From: Medicago truncatula
Taxonomy: Eukaryota; Streptophyta; Magnoliopsida; Fabales; Fabaceae
Reading direction: 5' to 3'
Length of the DNA stretch: 64,000 nucleotides
NCBI RefSeq assembly: GCF_003473485.1
Contig: NC_053048.1
Coordinates: 50,837,755 to 50,901,754, forward strand
Below are positions 26,880-40,544 of this stretch, in pieces. The notes below the pieces were generated by a model. It had not been told where the DNA came from. It saw nothing but the letters and a program-made list of their open reading frames with translations, and made no database searches. Each line of letters opens with the position of its first letter. The first letter of the stretch is position 1. Made by a program: the position numbers and the translations under genes.

Positions 26880-29800
26880 CGCAACCTAACAAAGCTACGT
26901 ACAGAGCGCGACACTAAGTTGCAAAAAAAATTAAGATTATCGGTTGAGAGTTTCAACTAGGTTAAAAAGTTGGTGAATGGACCGACCATCAAAACGGAAT
27001 TCGATCCATGTACCACATCAGCTTCCTGCCACAACAACAAAAGCATTTCAGCCCTTTCGAGCGCAACAGTCTGGAATCAGACGTTAAGAATCGACCAGAT
27101 ATGATAGTGATGACAGTAAACCACCACCGTCAAAGAACCGAGCTTTTAACCAATTACAAATCCAGATTGAGGATATATCAGAAGATAAATTTGAGCACCA
27201 AACAGTTCAACGCCCACACTTGAGCCAGCTTGACTATTGTCTAGAAAGATTTGGAACAGCGCAACAATTTGGCCCCTTGTCAGGCCTTGAAGAACGCCGA
27301 CAACCTTGCGACGGTATGATGGGAACGAGAGCTGAAGCTTGACCGTCAGAGAGGAAAAGGGAAAATCCATCATGTGACTAAAGAAACGAATCTACAATGA
27401 TCGTAAACCAACAACAGAAAACGAAAAATTATTATCGATTTTTAATGCATAAATTTCGCATTTAATTATAACTGACAATAATATAGCTGTGTTGACCATT
27501 AAACCAACAAAATTAGAAAGATTACATGTTTAAGGAATGTTGGTGGTCATTGGCTTTAATATATTATATTAGTAGTAGATATATTAACGACTAAATTATA
27601 ATTGTTTTTTATTGCTTTGACTTTAGGTTTTTACTTTGGTTATTGTTTCTTCAATTGTCCCTTGTTTTATAATGTTATATCTTATGATTATTTTCGGTAA
27701 AATTGTGCTACAGAGGATACCATATTGGGAAATGCCTTATACTACGAAAGCAAATCCACGAATAACAAGAATAACACCATCCCTACCGTGTTTTCCGCCA
27801 AATACCCAATTTTATGTTTTTTTTTTAAATATTAAAACAACAATATTGATAACTGAATTGTACTGTGTCGTAGTTTTCATGGTTATGCATTTCGTGTTAT
27901 ATAGCATCACTGATAGAAGGGAAGAATAATGCATACGAAGAAGAGAGAGATGAAGAAACAAAAAGCCTTGAAAAAGTTATGGGAGATGGTGGCGTTTACT
28001 TTACTTTTTAGAAATTCAGTTTAACTAGTTAGATTTAAAAAAAAAAAGAATATTGATCATTCGTTTAAATTTGTGCTAGTGTTTTTCACAAGTCAAAACC
28101 CATGAATTGATGGTGGGACTTTACCACTAGGCTGTAGTAAAATTTATGTTCGTTATATGCTCAAATAAAGTGGATTCTAGGATGAGAGTGTAATTAAGTT
28201 TCTCAATCAAAATATAACTGTACCATCATTAAAAACCATTAGATGAAACAATTTACTTTATCGTTTCATGTTGTAGCCATACTACCAGATGAATTCTTCT
28301 CTCTCCCTCTTTTCCCTATTTTCATCTCGGGCATCTCCTTCCAGCAACCCAACCATTTCAAACCTTAGTATAGGCAAATCATCAATCTAACATTTTCATT
28401 CATTCACTTTCTCGTTCTCCATGCAGATACTTGTAACTAAGAAAATTAGAAGGAAAAAAATTACAATAATTTGGTTTAAAAAAATTGACGCTGTTGTGAG
28501 TCATGGTTTAATCTTCAAATGTATAAAGCCCCATTTTATCTAACATTGTCAATCTCCAGGATTGTACAATACTTGAATCAAATAAAACATGATTTGGATA
28601 TGCTATGGTTTTTCTTTTTGGTTATTATGTTTTTTTTTTGTTAGATTAAATTTTCTGAAAATTTTGGTTGAGTTCAATGTGTTGGTGGTTCGCTGGTTCA
28701 TTCACTATTGCTTCGAATTTCAAGCATATGATGATTTCTATTCTCCTAATTTATAATTATCTATTTTTAGGTGGTTTTTGACTCTGTGTAAGAAGGAATT
28801 TTTACATATTTCTTAAACCGTAAACGTAATGGAGGAGAAATGGGGCCCTCACTCACTCTGGTTGCACATGAGAGATGTTGATATATGGCAAGTTCTCGTC
28901 ACCGTTTTAGACAAGTACGAGAGAGGGAGAAGGAAGGAAACAATATTTGGTGTTATAGGTGCATCACAAGATATGGAATCTCTCAATCCAATGGCTATCA
29001 GTCGTGGTTAGAGAGAGAGAGAGAGAGAGAGGAACAACGACTCGAACACCATTGACTATGTCAACTACCAAGAATATGACACGAGTTTTGTTGCCATGCT
29101 CTGATGGAGGTTTAAAATTTGTGAAAAGGAAAAGTATATATTCATAACTTTTGTAAAAAATGAAGACAAAAAATGAACAACAAGAATAATTCACACACAA
29201 CCTCATGTTCCTTATTGAACTAGACCTTGCTATCTCACAACTGTTATTTTAATATTGGTTGAATTACTTTTTTAATTTTTCATCTCTATTTTAAGTTTTA
29301 ATTTATTTTTATTTCTATTTTTTTTTGTTTTTAAAGTCTGCTGTATTTTTTTATAGTTATGCTAATCAGTGATGCTATATAACAGAAGATGCATAAGCCC
29401 CACACAGTACAATTCAGTTATCAATATTGCTGTTTTAATATTAAAAAAATAAAATAAAATTGGGTATTTAGTTATGTTGGTTACTATGGAGCAGCATATT
29501 TCATTTTAAAATAATTAAAACAAGCAAGTAAATTGTACAAAAAAGCATGAAAACATGCAGTCGTGCATTTTGTGCGAACAAAGCTTCGCACCATATACTA
29601 TATAGCACCGTTCTTTTGACTCTTGAGTTTGATGCCTTGCATTTTGCATTTTCATTTTAGCTTTTATGATAATCAAATAGAATAATAATTACTATAATAA
29701 ATATATTAAGACAATATACATAAACATAAAGTTGACGGGACTTTGGTCAGAATGCGAAAAAGTAAATGAAATACTTTGGGTTTAGATGCAAATATTTGAG

Positions 29801-29962
29801 TCTACGGTGCAACATATAAAATTCAGGGTGGTCGGAATGCAAAATTATAAGGATACCAGTGCAATTTCTGCACACCTCATGGTACACTGGATCTTCCCCT
29901 ACATATAGTGCATGATTCATTTGCTATGGTCCTGTATGAGCCCCGAGCACCTAGACACAGCA
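26880..29962. other. Anonymous intergenic region
   Basis: No gene can be supported. The 26880-27390 part is less AT-rich and has overlapping short frames on both strands, possibly an old element or gene remnant. A short frame at 28829-29011 (MEEKWGPHSLWLHMRDVDIW) overlaps a (GA)n microsatellite at 29011-29032 and matches nothing I know. The rest is AT-rich. Confidence 0.4.
29011..29032. repeat. (GA)n microsatellite
   Basis: Eleven uninterrupted GA dinucleotides lie in otherwise anonymous sequence. Confidence 0.9.
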
Positions 29963-32900
29963 TCAAGCAGCGCTAGCCATGGACTCAATAAGGATCTGGT
30001 AACCTTCAGGTACAGCACTCTGTGTCTGCACACATTCGGTCAATGCAGGAACATCAGCAGACACATCCAAAACCCTCGCTAATACAAGAAGAAGATGAAA
30101 ATCTGAAATTCGCTTCACAAATGGAAGATTTTTAGTCCGTTCAAGATGATTCTTCAGTGCCATCGCAGTCACTTGAGTATTCCGGTTCTCAACGGGAAAT
30201 GTTGACGAAAGAGGACCCTGCAATTTGGTAACAACACACTCATAAGTTTCACAATACTTGTATAATTTACAAAGACCAACAGATAGAATTTGTAGCTTAG
30301 GCATGGATGACATTGACACGACAAGCGGAGGAGGCTTCAAATAATATCTCATATCATATCAGTATCGACCAATCACATCATGACATCAAACCAACAAATA
30401 AATCATCACTATAACTCATCAAACCAACAAATAAATCATCAAAATAACTTTTGTCATGTTAGCAAACCTCAAGGGTATGCTTGCGATTGGGTTTTTGAGA
30501 GCTTAGTCTATATCTTGATGTATATTTGAAAATTTTAAAAAATTAAGGAATGGCATGATAAATAATCATATACTATTTAAATCCCTCTTTTAATTCGATT
30601 TAGAAACATTTTACAATTTGCTTAATTTAAAAATGCAGAAATATGTCTTGCCCTCCAAAACCCAAATCGCAAAATTTTCATCCATAGAAATAGTATCTTT
30701 CTACAGAAGACATTTGTTCTATTTGACTCCAGACAGTCCTCCAAATAATTTTTTTTCTTCATGGTATTGGAATATGGTAGAAAATAATGATTTTAAGGTT
30801 ACACTAAACATATACAGAAAAAAAGTTGGATCATAAAACTCCAGAGATTTATACACTTCTTTTGACATTTCTTACTTCATTAAAAAAAGAAGAGATATAC
30901 AGTCAGTAATTTACAAATCATTTTGTAAATAAATTTGGCTAATCCAATTCAAAGAGAGGGACTCTTGGTACCTAAACTCAAACTACCAAGTAGGACAACT
31001 ATTTTCTAACGAGAGCCTTCACAATAGCAATTAGCAGGCTCAGTTCAAAACATTAGAGTCACCACTATGATAAACGGATCTTGGAAGATTAAACAATCTA
31101 AAAGGAATTAATGTTGGTGTTGATATCCCACTAAACTTAGACAAAATAACAAAACAGTATTTTTCAACAATAACTAAAATAGAAAATCTGAGGGGGAGCC
31201 TTGGTGCAACGGTAAAGTTGTTGTCATGTGAGTCACGGGTTCAAGTCCTGAAAAAACCTCTTCTGTAAAAAACAGGGTAAGGCTATGTACAATACAACCC
31301 TGCGTGTATGCGGGAGCTGTGCACCAGGCTGCCCTAACTAAAATAGAAAATCTAGAAGTGTCCAGAAAACATACACACACAAACAGGGCAAACCAAAACC
31401 AATATTATAGTACGAGATTTCCACATGCTAAAACTATTGCACCCATTTAACAAACATTAACGAAAAAGCTTCTAAATTAACTGTAGAATGAATAGCATAC
31501 CAAGCATATTAGTAATCCATTTCATCCTTTCATGAGAAGTATCAATTCCCAAGTTTGAGATAATCAAATTCACTTGTTATCTAATCATCCCCATATATTT
31601 TAAACATTTAAATTCTTTTTACATTCATAGGAAGATATATTAAATAACAATAGGCAGCAAATTCCTTGGTCCAACTATCTACCTCAACACAAATCCTCTT
31701 CGGGAAATAAACCAGGTTGCAGGAAAAATGATATATTTGAAAACATTTCCAGATTTCCCAAAATGTTAAGAGGTTTGAAAGATTCAATTACACTCTTTAG
31801 CATGAATGAAAAATGAACAGTTTCTTACGTTGAACTGATATGGATTACGAAAAATATCATCCACTAAAACCAAATATCATTTGATGAGCAATACGGGTAC
31901 CATCTTCCTTTACTACATGATATCAACAAATTACGTGCAATCCATTTATTCTTCTTTAAGAATCCTTATCATAAAGTTTTTTAGACAAAATCATTAAGTT
32001 TATACTCGTCAATTAAAAGTCAAAAGAAGGCATGCACCTCACAACTAGGCATGATAAGGGACTAAATGTAAACCTACTTGCCTCATTATTTGTGGGTGAA
32101 TGAATTTGACATGTGTGTTTGAGTTGAGCCAATATAAAAGACAGATGATGTCTGATCCAATTTTACATATAAAAAACCTAGTGATGATCACTGTGGTTAT
32201 TGAATGCATACATTTTTCAGTTCCAAAACGTAGAAGTTTGCTTCATTCAGTCATGCTCAGACCTTGTTTAACTTGTTGCAGTCAAACCTATCAAGTGATT
32301 TCATAAAACACAGTCGATTGAGCTGTTTGTGGAAAATTTAGAGAGAATGGTGTGAAAAGGATGGGATGGGATGAAATGAAAAAGACTGTCCTACCCATGT
32401 TTAGATGGTTTATGAGGGGGAAAGCGGGAAGCAAGAAGTTTGAAATAAAACAAAAGCAATTCACTCACTACTCAATTTGGAATGGTTCAAAAACAGGGGA
32501 TTGAATCGCGGTTTTAAATTCTAGTCCGCAAAAAGGTTCTTGAGGTCTCCATAGCTGTATCATATGTTGCAAAGGTATGGGTATGGTACCCAGTACGTGC
32601 TACAGTATTTTTGAAACTAAGGTACAACTAAATCAATATATTTTTGAAACTACGGTATTTTTTTTAAAATAAATTGGTTGGTTTATGACATTTATATAAT
32701 CTTTGATACTTGAGTTCAAATTCCATTATCTTTGTAATTTTTTTTTTCAAATATAATCTTTGTAATTTTATTACATTTAAATTTACGGGGCAAACCTATA
32801 ATTGAAGTTCATTTTGGGCCAAACCAACTGAGTCATTAATAGCTTTTTTGCGAAGACAATACTCGAGCTGCAGCTTCAACGAGCAATATTCCCACATTAA

Positions 32901-35518
32901 GTATTTGTGGGCCGTTAATAGTGCGCGCTATAGCGTAGCTTAGCAGCAAGAAACCGCTACAGTGAGCGTCGTAGCGGATTCTGATCCGCTATTGGATTTT
33001 AGCAGGAAAATCCCAAATTGACCCTAACTTTAAAACCATTTTGAGGGCATTTTGGGATTTTTTTTATAAACCCAAACATTTTCTCAACTCTCTCTTATCA
33101 CGCCACAAAACACACGAGCTTAAGTGAAAACACGATCTGGGTTTCACTTCCTTCTACACGATCTGCTACCATCCATCTATCTTCCTCTGTTCTTTGTTCT
33201 CTTTTTAGTTCCTCGGTTCCTTGTTTCTTTTTTGTTTTCAATTCCTCTTCTCTTTTTTTTTCTTTGTTCCTCTGTCTTTTCATTAATGGTTCTGGTTCTT
33301 TTGTTCTGTTTTTTTTCTTTCTTTCTTCCTTTTATTGTCTTTTCTCTCTTTTTTTTTATTTTTTTTATTTTTTTATTTCTCCGCCATTTGCTTCTCTCTC
33401 TGTCCTTATATTTGTCTTTTGTTTGTATTTGGATTTGAACATAATGTTTTGATTAAGAATTGTGGATGTGAGTGTTTTGATTTATGAATGTTTCATGAGA
33501 TTTGAGTGTTATATTTAATACGTGTTTGTTTATACTTTATAGTATTATTTATGAAATTTGTAAAGAAAAAAAAAAGTGATCAAATAGCGACCATATCCCA
33601 CTATATGCTCTCCCACTATCCCACTTTTGGGGTCGGCCTCTACGCGCCACTATCCGGGATTGACTACTATGGGGCCAAACCCATCATTAACTAACCCAAA
33701 TATATGTGATTTTGCCTATTGTTAGAAATTTTACAAGCAACGGATACAGTCGAGCACTTATTTCCATATTAAGTATTTGTGGGCCAAGCCCGTCATTAAA
33801 TAAGGTATGTCCTCAGTACGCATACTCATATCTAATACCTACAGTTTTCTACATCGACAATCAGATCTGTAATTTAAAACCAAGTTCCCCTCGCATTTTC
33901 TCGCTCATCTTCTATGTTTTAAGTTAAACCTACAAACATGGAGAATTATTCCCTAACCTTTCACTCCTCCAATATATGGTTCCCCTCATATTTTGTCGCT
34001 CATCTTATACATTAAAAGTTAAGCACACAAACATGAATAATGATTCCCTAACCATTCACTCATAATCAAGACAAACTATTCTTTTAGAGCTGATCCAACA
34101 CAAAAACAAGAGTCAAGTTCTAGCGGAATTATGCATTTTAGGTCTGTTTGAATTGGCTTATTTGAACTTATCTACTAACATAAGCATTTGCGACACTATT
34201 TGGGAGAGCTTATGAAAACAACATGACGTGTCCATAAGATATTTTCATCTTATTTTCATACACAAATAGTTTATACCTTATATGGCAATAGTTTAACTAA
34301 CATTATTTTATCTTTTGTTTAAAAATAGCTTATACATGAGCGTTTATTATGATATAAGAATTTAATTATGTTGTTTATCCAAATAGGATTTTTGTGCATC
34401 TCAGAATAAAGCAAGCCACAAAATTTATCTACCATAGCAAAAAGATAGTAAAAGAGAATCACAAAGACAATAACAGAAACAATAGCATGAAGTAAACAAA
34501 TGAGGAAAACAATGGACATAAGAAATACCTGATGATCAGAGATTTTAACAACAACCAAGAAAAAATCATTATCAACCTCTTTAGTATCCTTCACACCAAC
34601 AACAACATCCTTCTTCATGATGGACAACTTAGGATCATGATCCTCCTTAACCTCAGTATCAAACCACCCTTCCTTAAACAACCTAATACAAACATCACTC
34701 ATCTGAAAAGCTTCAAAATGAACATCAGCACCACCCATTTCCTCATTCACCTCGAGCTTCACAACCGCGGTAACCCATTCCTTCAAACCACTCTCAGCAT
34801 GATACTCAGCAGCTTGCAGCACTTCCCTATAAGATAAAGTATAATCCTTTTTATCCTGACTCACACTTTGAGTAAAAATAAACCCAACCCTCTTCATCCC
34901 TAATCCAGCCGCAATGGCTTCAACACATTTCTCTTCCTCAGGATCCCTAAAAAACAATAAATTATCCTCCAAACCTTGTTGCGGAGGTTCATATATAAAA
35001 TTCACCTCAACCTTTCCTTCTTCAGTAACAGTACCATACATAAACCCACCCCTTTTCACAGCAAAAGCAAGATTCTCATTGACATAATGCTGAAAAGCAT
35101 TTGCACAATCGCGATCAAATGAAACCAATTCACAATGTGGATTCTCTTGTCGCGAAACACGCATCTGTTTCGCGATGAGATCATCCATAGTCATTTTCTT
35201 ACCGAATGAACCGGCGGGTGAGAAAGCAGCGGGACCTTGAACAGTACGTTCACCTTCGTAAGCTAAAAAGATGATTGAACCGTGAGAGAGGTTTAAAGCT
35301 GTTAAGGGAGTGTTAGGGTTTGACATGTCGGTGAATAGGAGAAGATCTTGAAGGGATTTAGCGAGGAGAAGGTTTTGATTGGTGGATAGGGTTTGGTTGT
35401 GTGTGGGGATACGTAGTTGTTTTTCGATGATTGTTTTGAGGTCTGAGACGGTTTTGTTGTTTGGATTATCGAGTGTTACTCGTTCTAGACCATCTCGGCT
35501 TCGAATTCTGAGCATCAT
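29963..35518 (-). CDS. NPL4-like protein, two exons with a 4.3-kb intron
   Basis: Plant NPL4-like protein. NPL4 homologues work with UFD1 as a cofactor of the CDC48/p97 ATPase that extracts ubiquitylated proteins. Exon 1 (35518-34529) encodes 330 aa and exon 2 (30217-29963) encodes 84 aa. The phase-0 GT/AG junction gives 414 aa, matching the short plant NPL4-like proteins. The N-terminus (MMLRIRSRDGLERVTL to about aa 90) is ubiquitin-like. From about aa 105 the NPL4 MPN-like domain follows (AFQHYVNENLAFAVKRGGFMYG, VEVNFIYEPPQQG, GLGMKRVGFIFTQS). Exon 2 starts GPLSSTFPVENRNTQV and ends ESMASAA. The N-terminal zinc finger and C-terminal NZF of animal NPL4 are absent, as usual for this plant group. 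The intron contains a SINE and a hAT-like remnant. Confidence 0.93.
31190..31334 (+). mobile_element. Au-type tRNA-derived SINE in the NPL4-like intron
   Basis: The 145-bp element begins gagggggagccttggtgcaa and ends aggctgccc. It is flanked by an exact 19-bp direct repeat (taactaaaatagaaaatct) at 31171-31189 and 31335-31353. An A-box-like cttggtgcaacggtaaa and a B box gggttcaagtcc are visible, followed by the ggtaaggctatgtacaa body typical of Au SINEs. It is shorter than the usual ~180 bp, through loss in the middle 3' part. The perfect target repeat suggests a recent insertion. Confidence 0.92.
32915..33680. mobile_element. hAT-like remnant in the NPL4-like intron
   Basis: The left edge (tgcgcgctatagcgtagctt, with tagcg/cgctac repeats to 33010) and the right edge (33590-33665, with ctatcccac repeats and gcgccactatccggg) carry the dense subterminal repeats seen in hAT ends. 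The middle is a pyrimidine-rich tract (33160-33400). Diverged direct copies of a host sequence (attaagtatttgtgggcc, near 32896 and 33769) lie outside. No clear 8-bp target duplication was found, so the limits are approximate. Confidence 0.45.
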
Positions 35519-35900
35519 GGTTTATGTTTTGGTTATTTTGTGTGGATGATGATTGAGAATGATGAAGAAAGAATTGGGGTTTTTATGAATGGAATATAGA
35601 AGAGTTGAGAATAATCGATTATGGATTGCTTGGTGGAGTGGAAAAGATGCAGAGAACGAAAAGAACTTGCTTACTTCACCGCGCGTCGAGGGAGAAAACT
35701 GAAAAGAAAAGGGAAAGTTAAGTTATTACGATTACGCGATACTGATACTGATACTGTGTAGAGTTCAATCTGAAGCACAGAAAAACCGTCTAATGATCAT
35801 GGGCTCAATTAAGGCCTACAGGCCTTATATAGCTCTAGAGGTGTTTCTTTTCCCACCCTCAAATTTTCTTGAGCGTCCTATTTAAGATTATAAAAATTAG
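35519..35900. other. NPL4-like 5' leader and upstream region
   Basis: This is sequence immediately upstream of the NPL4-like start. No TATA box stands out. No other gene is visible. Confidence 0.35.
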
Positions 35901-35916
35901 ATGCTTTTTCAAATTA

Positions 35917-36381
35917 CTAGAATGCCGACCCGTGCGCCACACGGATCTTTTAGAATTAAAAACTGTAGTATATTTTTGGATAGCAAAATCAATTCTCGTA
36001 AACATAACATTCATGGACCTAGGAGTCATGACATTGTTGTGCATGACCCTTTGAACTCTATGTAGAAGGTCAACAACCTCTGGTGTTAGGAAACCAAAAA
36101 TGTCAAAAGCAAATTGTATAAACGCATGTTGATTGTCAAAACACGCTTTCTCATGTCTAGCCACTTTGATTGACGCATCTTTTAATGTTGTCTGTCCTAC
36201 TGTAAAAGCCCCGACCCCTAATCCCACAAGTGGTGAAACCCCCGTCAAGTCCACGCATGTATGTTTTTCTCCTACCCATCCGTACACCATAACATCTGCA
36301 GGCCTAAGTGTTGATCTTCTATCTAGTGGGTCAGCCAAGAAACTCACAGGGCCTCCTTCACTAATACTCCTGCCCGCTTGA
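35917..36381 (-). pseudogene. Fragment of a repetitive plant retroelement-associated protein
   Basis: The minus-strand frame reads SFLADPLDRRSTLRPADVMV, then GWVGEKHTCVDLTGVSPLVG, ARHEKACFDNQHAFIQFAFD and VMTPRSMNVMFTRIDFAIQK. This RPADV...CVDLTGVSPL...VMHNNVMTPRSM block occurs in many unrelated legume loci, usually downstream of a reverse-transcriptase-like region. I take it as a decayed mobile-element fragment. The frame has no convincing start and runs into unrelated sequence near 35930. Family naming is from memory and therefore cautious. Confidence 0.55.
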
Positions 36382-37020
36382 ATATATCAAAAAGGACAAC
36401 CCTAATAAAGTCATGTTTATAAGTCAGGAAACTCCTTACAATGAACTGCATGCTCCCAAAAGTATCTAGACACACCTTACGACAAACAAGAAACACCTCA
36501 TCAATAGAAAACAGTGGAATCATAACACGATATCAAACAAATTTTGGCATCGCATGTCTTGAATCCACAACCTTGAAGCAGTAGAGAACCCTTATTCCAA
36601 ACTATATTCAAAGAAAATACAAATTGAATATAATTTCAATTTTCTTTTAATGATTGATAATGATTTTATGGTAACACAAAAACAAACTTACAATTGAATG
36701 TGATTAATCATTTGTAAAAGTTGTGTTGTTTTTTGTTTCATTTTTACTTAATTCGATTTCTAATTATTTTTTTCACCTATTTTTAAAATTTAAACAACAT
36801 CATACATTTTTTAAACCATCATTGATAAATATATCTACATCAATAATTAATTTGTCCTAAATATAAATATGGAACATATTTTTGTAACGTCCCTACTCGT
36901 AGATTTTTTTTAGTGGATTTAAACCATGGACTTGTGAAGAGGTGGAAGTTAGTTAGGAAACCGAAAACATAGATCAAGTAATAAGAGTTTAGTCTGATAC
37001 AGAAAAACTTCATGCATGCT
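36382..37020. other. AT-rich intergenic sequence
   Basis: No gene or bounded repeat is recognisable. The first 200 bp may continue the retroelement remnant upstream of the frame. Confidence 0.35.
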
Positions 37021-37273
37021 GAAACTTGCAGAAGTATACACACAAAGTGGTGCTAAATGAATGAGGTAATAGTGGAAATTTGCATCATAAAACAAGAGCT
37101 TTATTTATTACTTGAAATTTGAACACTTATAAGAATCTCACAAAGTGCACATGCAACTTATTGACATACAACATCACAACTCAATACAATTGACGACAAA
37201 AGAATAGAAATTGAAACTACATTAAAAAACCAGAAAAGTGAGATAAACAATTGTTAATTAAACCATCATTTAA

Positions 37274-37513
37274 TTAATTAACAACAGAACACTTCCTTCT
37301 AATTTCTCCATTCGAACCAGTGAGAACCTCAATAGCTCCCATCCTCTTCATTGACTGAGAAAACTCAGTGAAGAATTTGTTTTGTGAAACCAATTCATTA
37401 ACAATGTTTTTAGACTGCTTGGTTGTTAGAAGAGCAGCGTCTGATGTGAAGAGACCCTTGTTTTGTAGAAGGACAGGATAATAGTCATTGTCAAATGTTG
37501 TTGAGCTATTAGG
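37274..37513 (-). pseudogene. 3' fragment of a class III peroxidase gene
   Basis: The minus-strand frame encodes the last part of exon 4 (NSSTTFDNDYYPVLLQNKGL to NGEIRRKCSVVN and stop). It differs from the two full genes by one residue (SKNIV for SRNIV) and about two bases in roughly 235. Its 3' flank (37030-37270) is recognisably homologous to theirs but clearly more diverged. The frame is cut at 37508-37518, where peroxidase sequence joins copia sequence near agtggtgacggg. No upstream exons remain. Confidence 0.88.
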
Positions 37514-37517
37514 CCTA

Positions 37518-38241
37518 AGTGGTGACGGGGTCAAAGGAACAGCATTGTTGCATATGTATTTATGCATAGGAACGAATCAATCTCATGATGTTAAAAGAAT
37601 GAGGCACTAGTAGCTCTATCATCTTGTGAGGCAGAGTATATTGAAACTTCAATGGCTGCTTGTCAAGCTCAATGGTTGAGCATGATGATGCAATATCTGA
37701 ACTTGAAGGAAGATGAGAAGATGAGATTGTTGCTAGACAGTAAATCAACAATTGATCTAGCAAAACATCTAGTAGCTCATGGTAGGAGCAAGCACATAGA
37801 AACTAGGTTCCATTATCTAAGGGCTCAAGGAACTAAGGAGAAACTTGAGCTTGAAAATTTGCAGGACAGAATTGCAAGTGGCAGACTTACCAACAAAACC
37901 ATTGAAGATTAGCATGTTTGAAGAACTTAGAAGAAGACTGGGAATGGTATTTGCTTGTTAAAGAGGTGTATTATGTGTTGTATTTCAAAATTAGTTGAGT
38001 AGTTAGTTGTGTAACTTGCTTGTTAAGAAACAAGTTAGCTTATTAATTAGGTTATTTGTAAATCAAGTAATGGGTTAGTTCTGAAGTTAGTTGTAAATTA
38101 CCTTGTATAAATAACAAGTATTCACAATGAAAACTATCAGTGATCATAATCAATAAAAAAGAAATTGATTTCTTATCGTTCATTCTCTCAATCCTTCAAA
38201 ATCCCTAATCTAGTTTGAGAAAGTAACAAAGTGTTCTATCA
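37518..38241 (+). mobile_element. copia retrotransposon 3' end: RNase H part and 3' LTR, copy A
   Basis: Plus-strand coding from about 37580 reads CEAEYIETSMAACQAQWLSM, then LLLDSKSTIDLAKHLVAHGRSKHIETRFHYLRAQ, the conserved C-terminal RNase H region of Ty1/copia polyproteins. It ends at a stop at 37910-37912. A probable LTR follows from tgttaaagagg (37956) to ttctatca (38241), 286 bp, with TG...CA ends and a tataaata-like box near 38105. The 5' part is missing, so it cannot move on its own. Confidence 0.8.
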
Positions 38242-38274
38242 ACTTTAACATGATTTAAACCCTGCTCATACGAG

Positions 38275-38657
38275 CAGTGGCGGAGCCCTTCATGGGCTAG
38301 GGTGGGCCACGGCCCACCTGGAAAAATTAAAAAATCAACGATTATAGGTCGAATTTGCGAGATTTTATGCAATTTTGTATCGGTTTTATGTTTTGGTTGA
38401 TCCAAATTCCTGCAAAGTGGTGTAGTGGTCCATCCGAAAATTTAAATAATTCAATTATAGGTCTATTTTGTGAGATTTTATACAATTTTACGTCGGTTTT
38501 AGGTTTCGGTTGATCCAAATTTCTGCAAATTGGTGTAGTGGTCCACCCGAAAAATTTAAATAATTCAATTATAGGTCTAATTTGTGAGACTTTAAACAAT
38601 TTTTCAATAGTTAATTTTAGTGGCCCACCCTGATATTTTTTTCTGGCTCCGCCACTG
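38275..38657. mobile_element. hAT MITE, copy A
   Basis: The 383-bp element has perfect 13-bp terminal inverted repeats (cagtggcggagcc ... ggctccgccactg) and a perfect 8-bp target duplication, catacgag (38267-38274 and 38658-38665). The inside contains a tandem repeat of about 117 bp: caattataggtct...gtgag...ccaaatt..tgcaaa.tggtgtagtggtcca occurs two to three times. Non-coding. Confidence 0.92.
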
Positions 38658-38944
38658 CATACGAGGATCCGAGATAAAAGTCTAAGAGTAGTAACCACTC
38701 TGAATATTCATAGAGAACACAAATTAAATGGTTCTAAATGAATGAGGTAAATGAGGAAACTGAAATCATAAAACACAACCTTTATTTTACTTGAATTTGA
38801 ATACTTAAGAATCTCACAAAGCGCATTTGCAACTTATTGACATACAACTTCACAACCCAAAACAATTTGGCGGCAAAGTAATAAAAATTAAAACTAAATT
38901 AAATTCAGAAAAACGAAACATTTGTTAATTAAACTCCGAGGTTA

Positions 38945-40453
<1,509 letters not shown>

Positions 40454-40534
40454 CTTTAAATCAATCCTTATTTTGTGTATGTTTGTTCTTAACTAGCTTG
40501 AGAGTTGAATGCTTTAACTTCAATGCAATTGCTC

Positions 40535-40544
40535 CCTTTTATAG
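40535..40544 (-). promoter_or_regulatory. TATA box of peroxidase copy A
   Basis: CTATAAAAGG on the minus strand lies 82-91 bp upstream of the start codon, at a normal distance for a short leader. The same sequence occurs before copy B. Confidence 0.7.

Noticed and set aside
31190..31334. Possible tRNA gene (A and B boxes)
   Set aside because: The 3' body and 19-bp target duplication identify an Au SINE.
33124..33438. 104-codon Phe/Leu/Ser-rich frame that looks like a membrane protein
   Set aside because: Translation of a pyrimidine-rich tract in an intron; composition explains the hydrophobicity.
34532..34837. 101-codon plus-strand frame
   Set aside because: Antisense shadow of NPL4-like exon 1.
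37560..37912. Independent protein gene from the 86-codon frame
   Set aside because: It is the end of a copia RNase H domain followed by an LTR.
38342..38698. 118-codon minus-strand frame, also in copy B
   Set aside because: Translation of the tandem repeat inside the hAT MITE.
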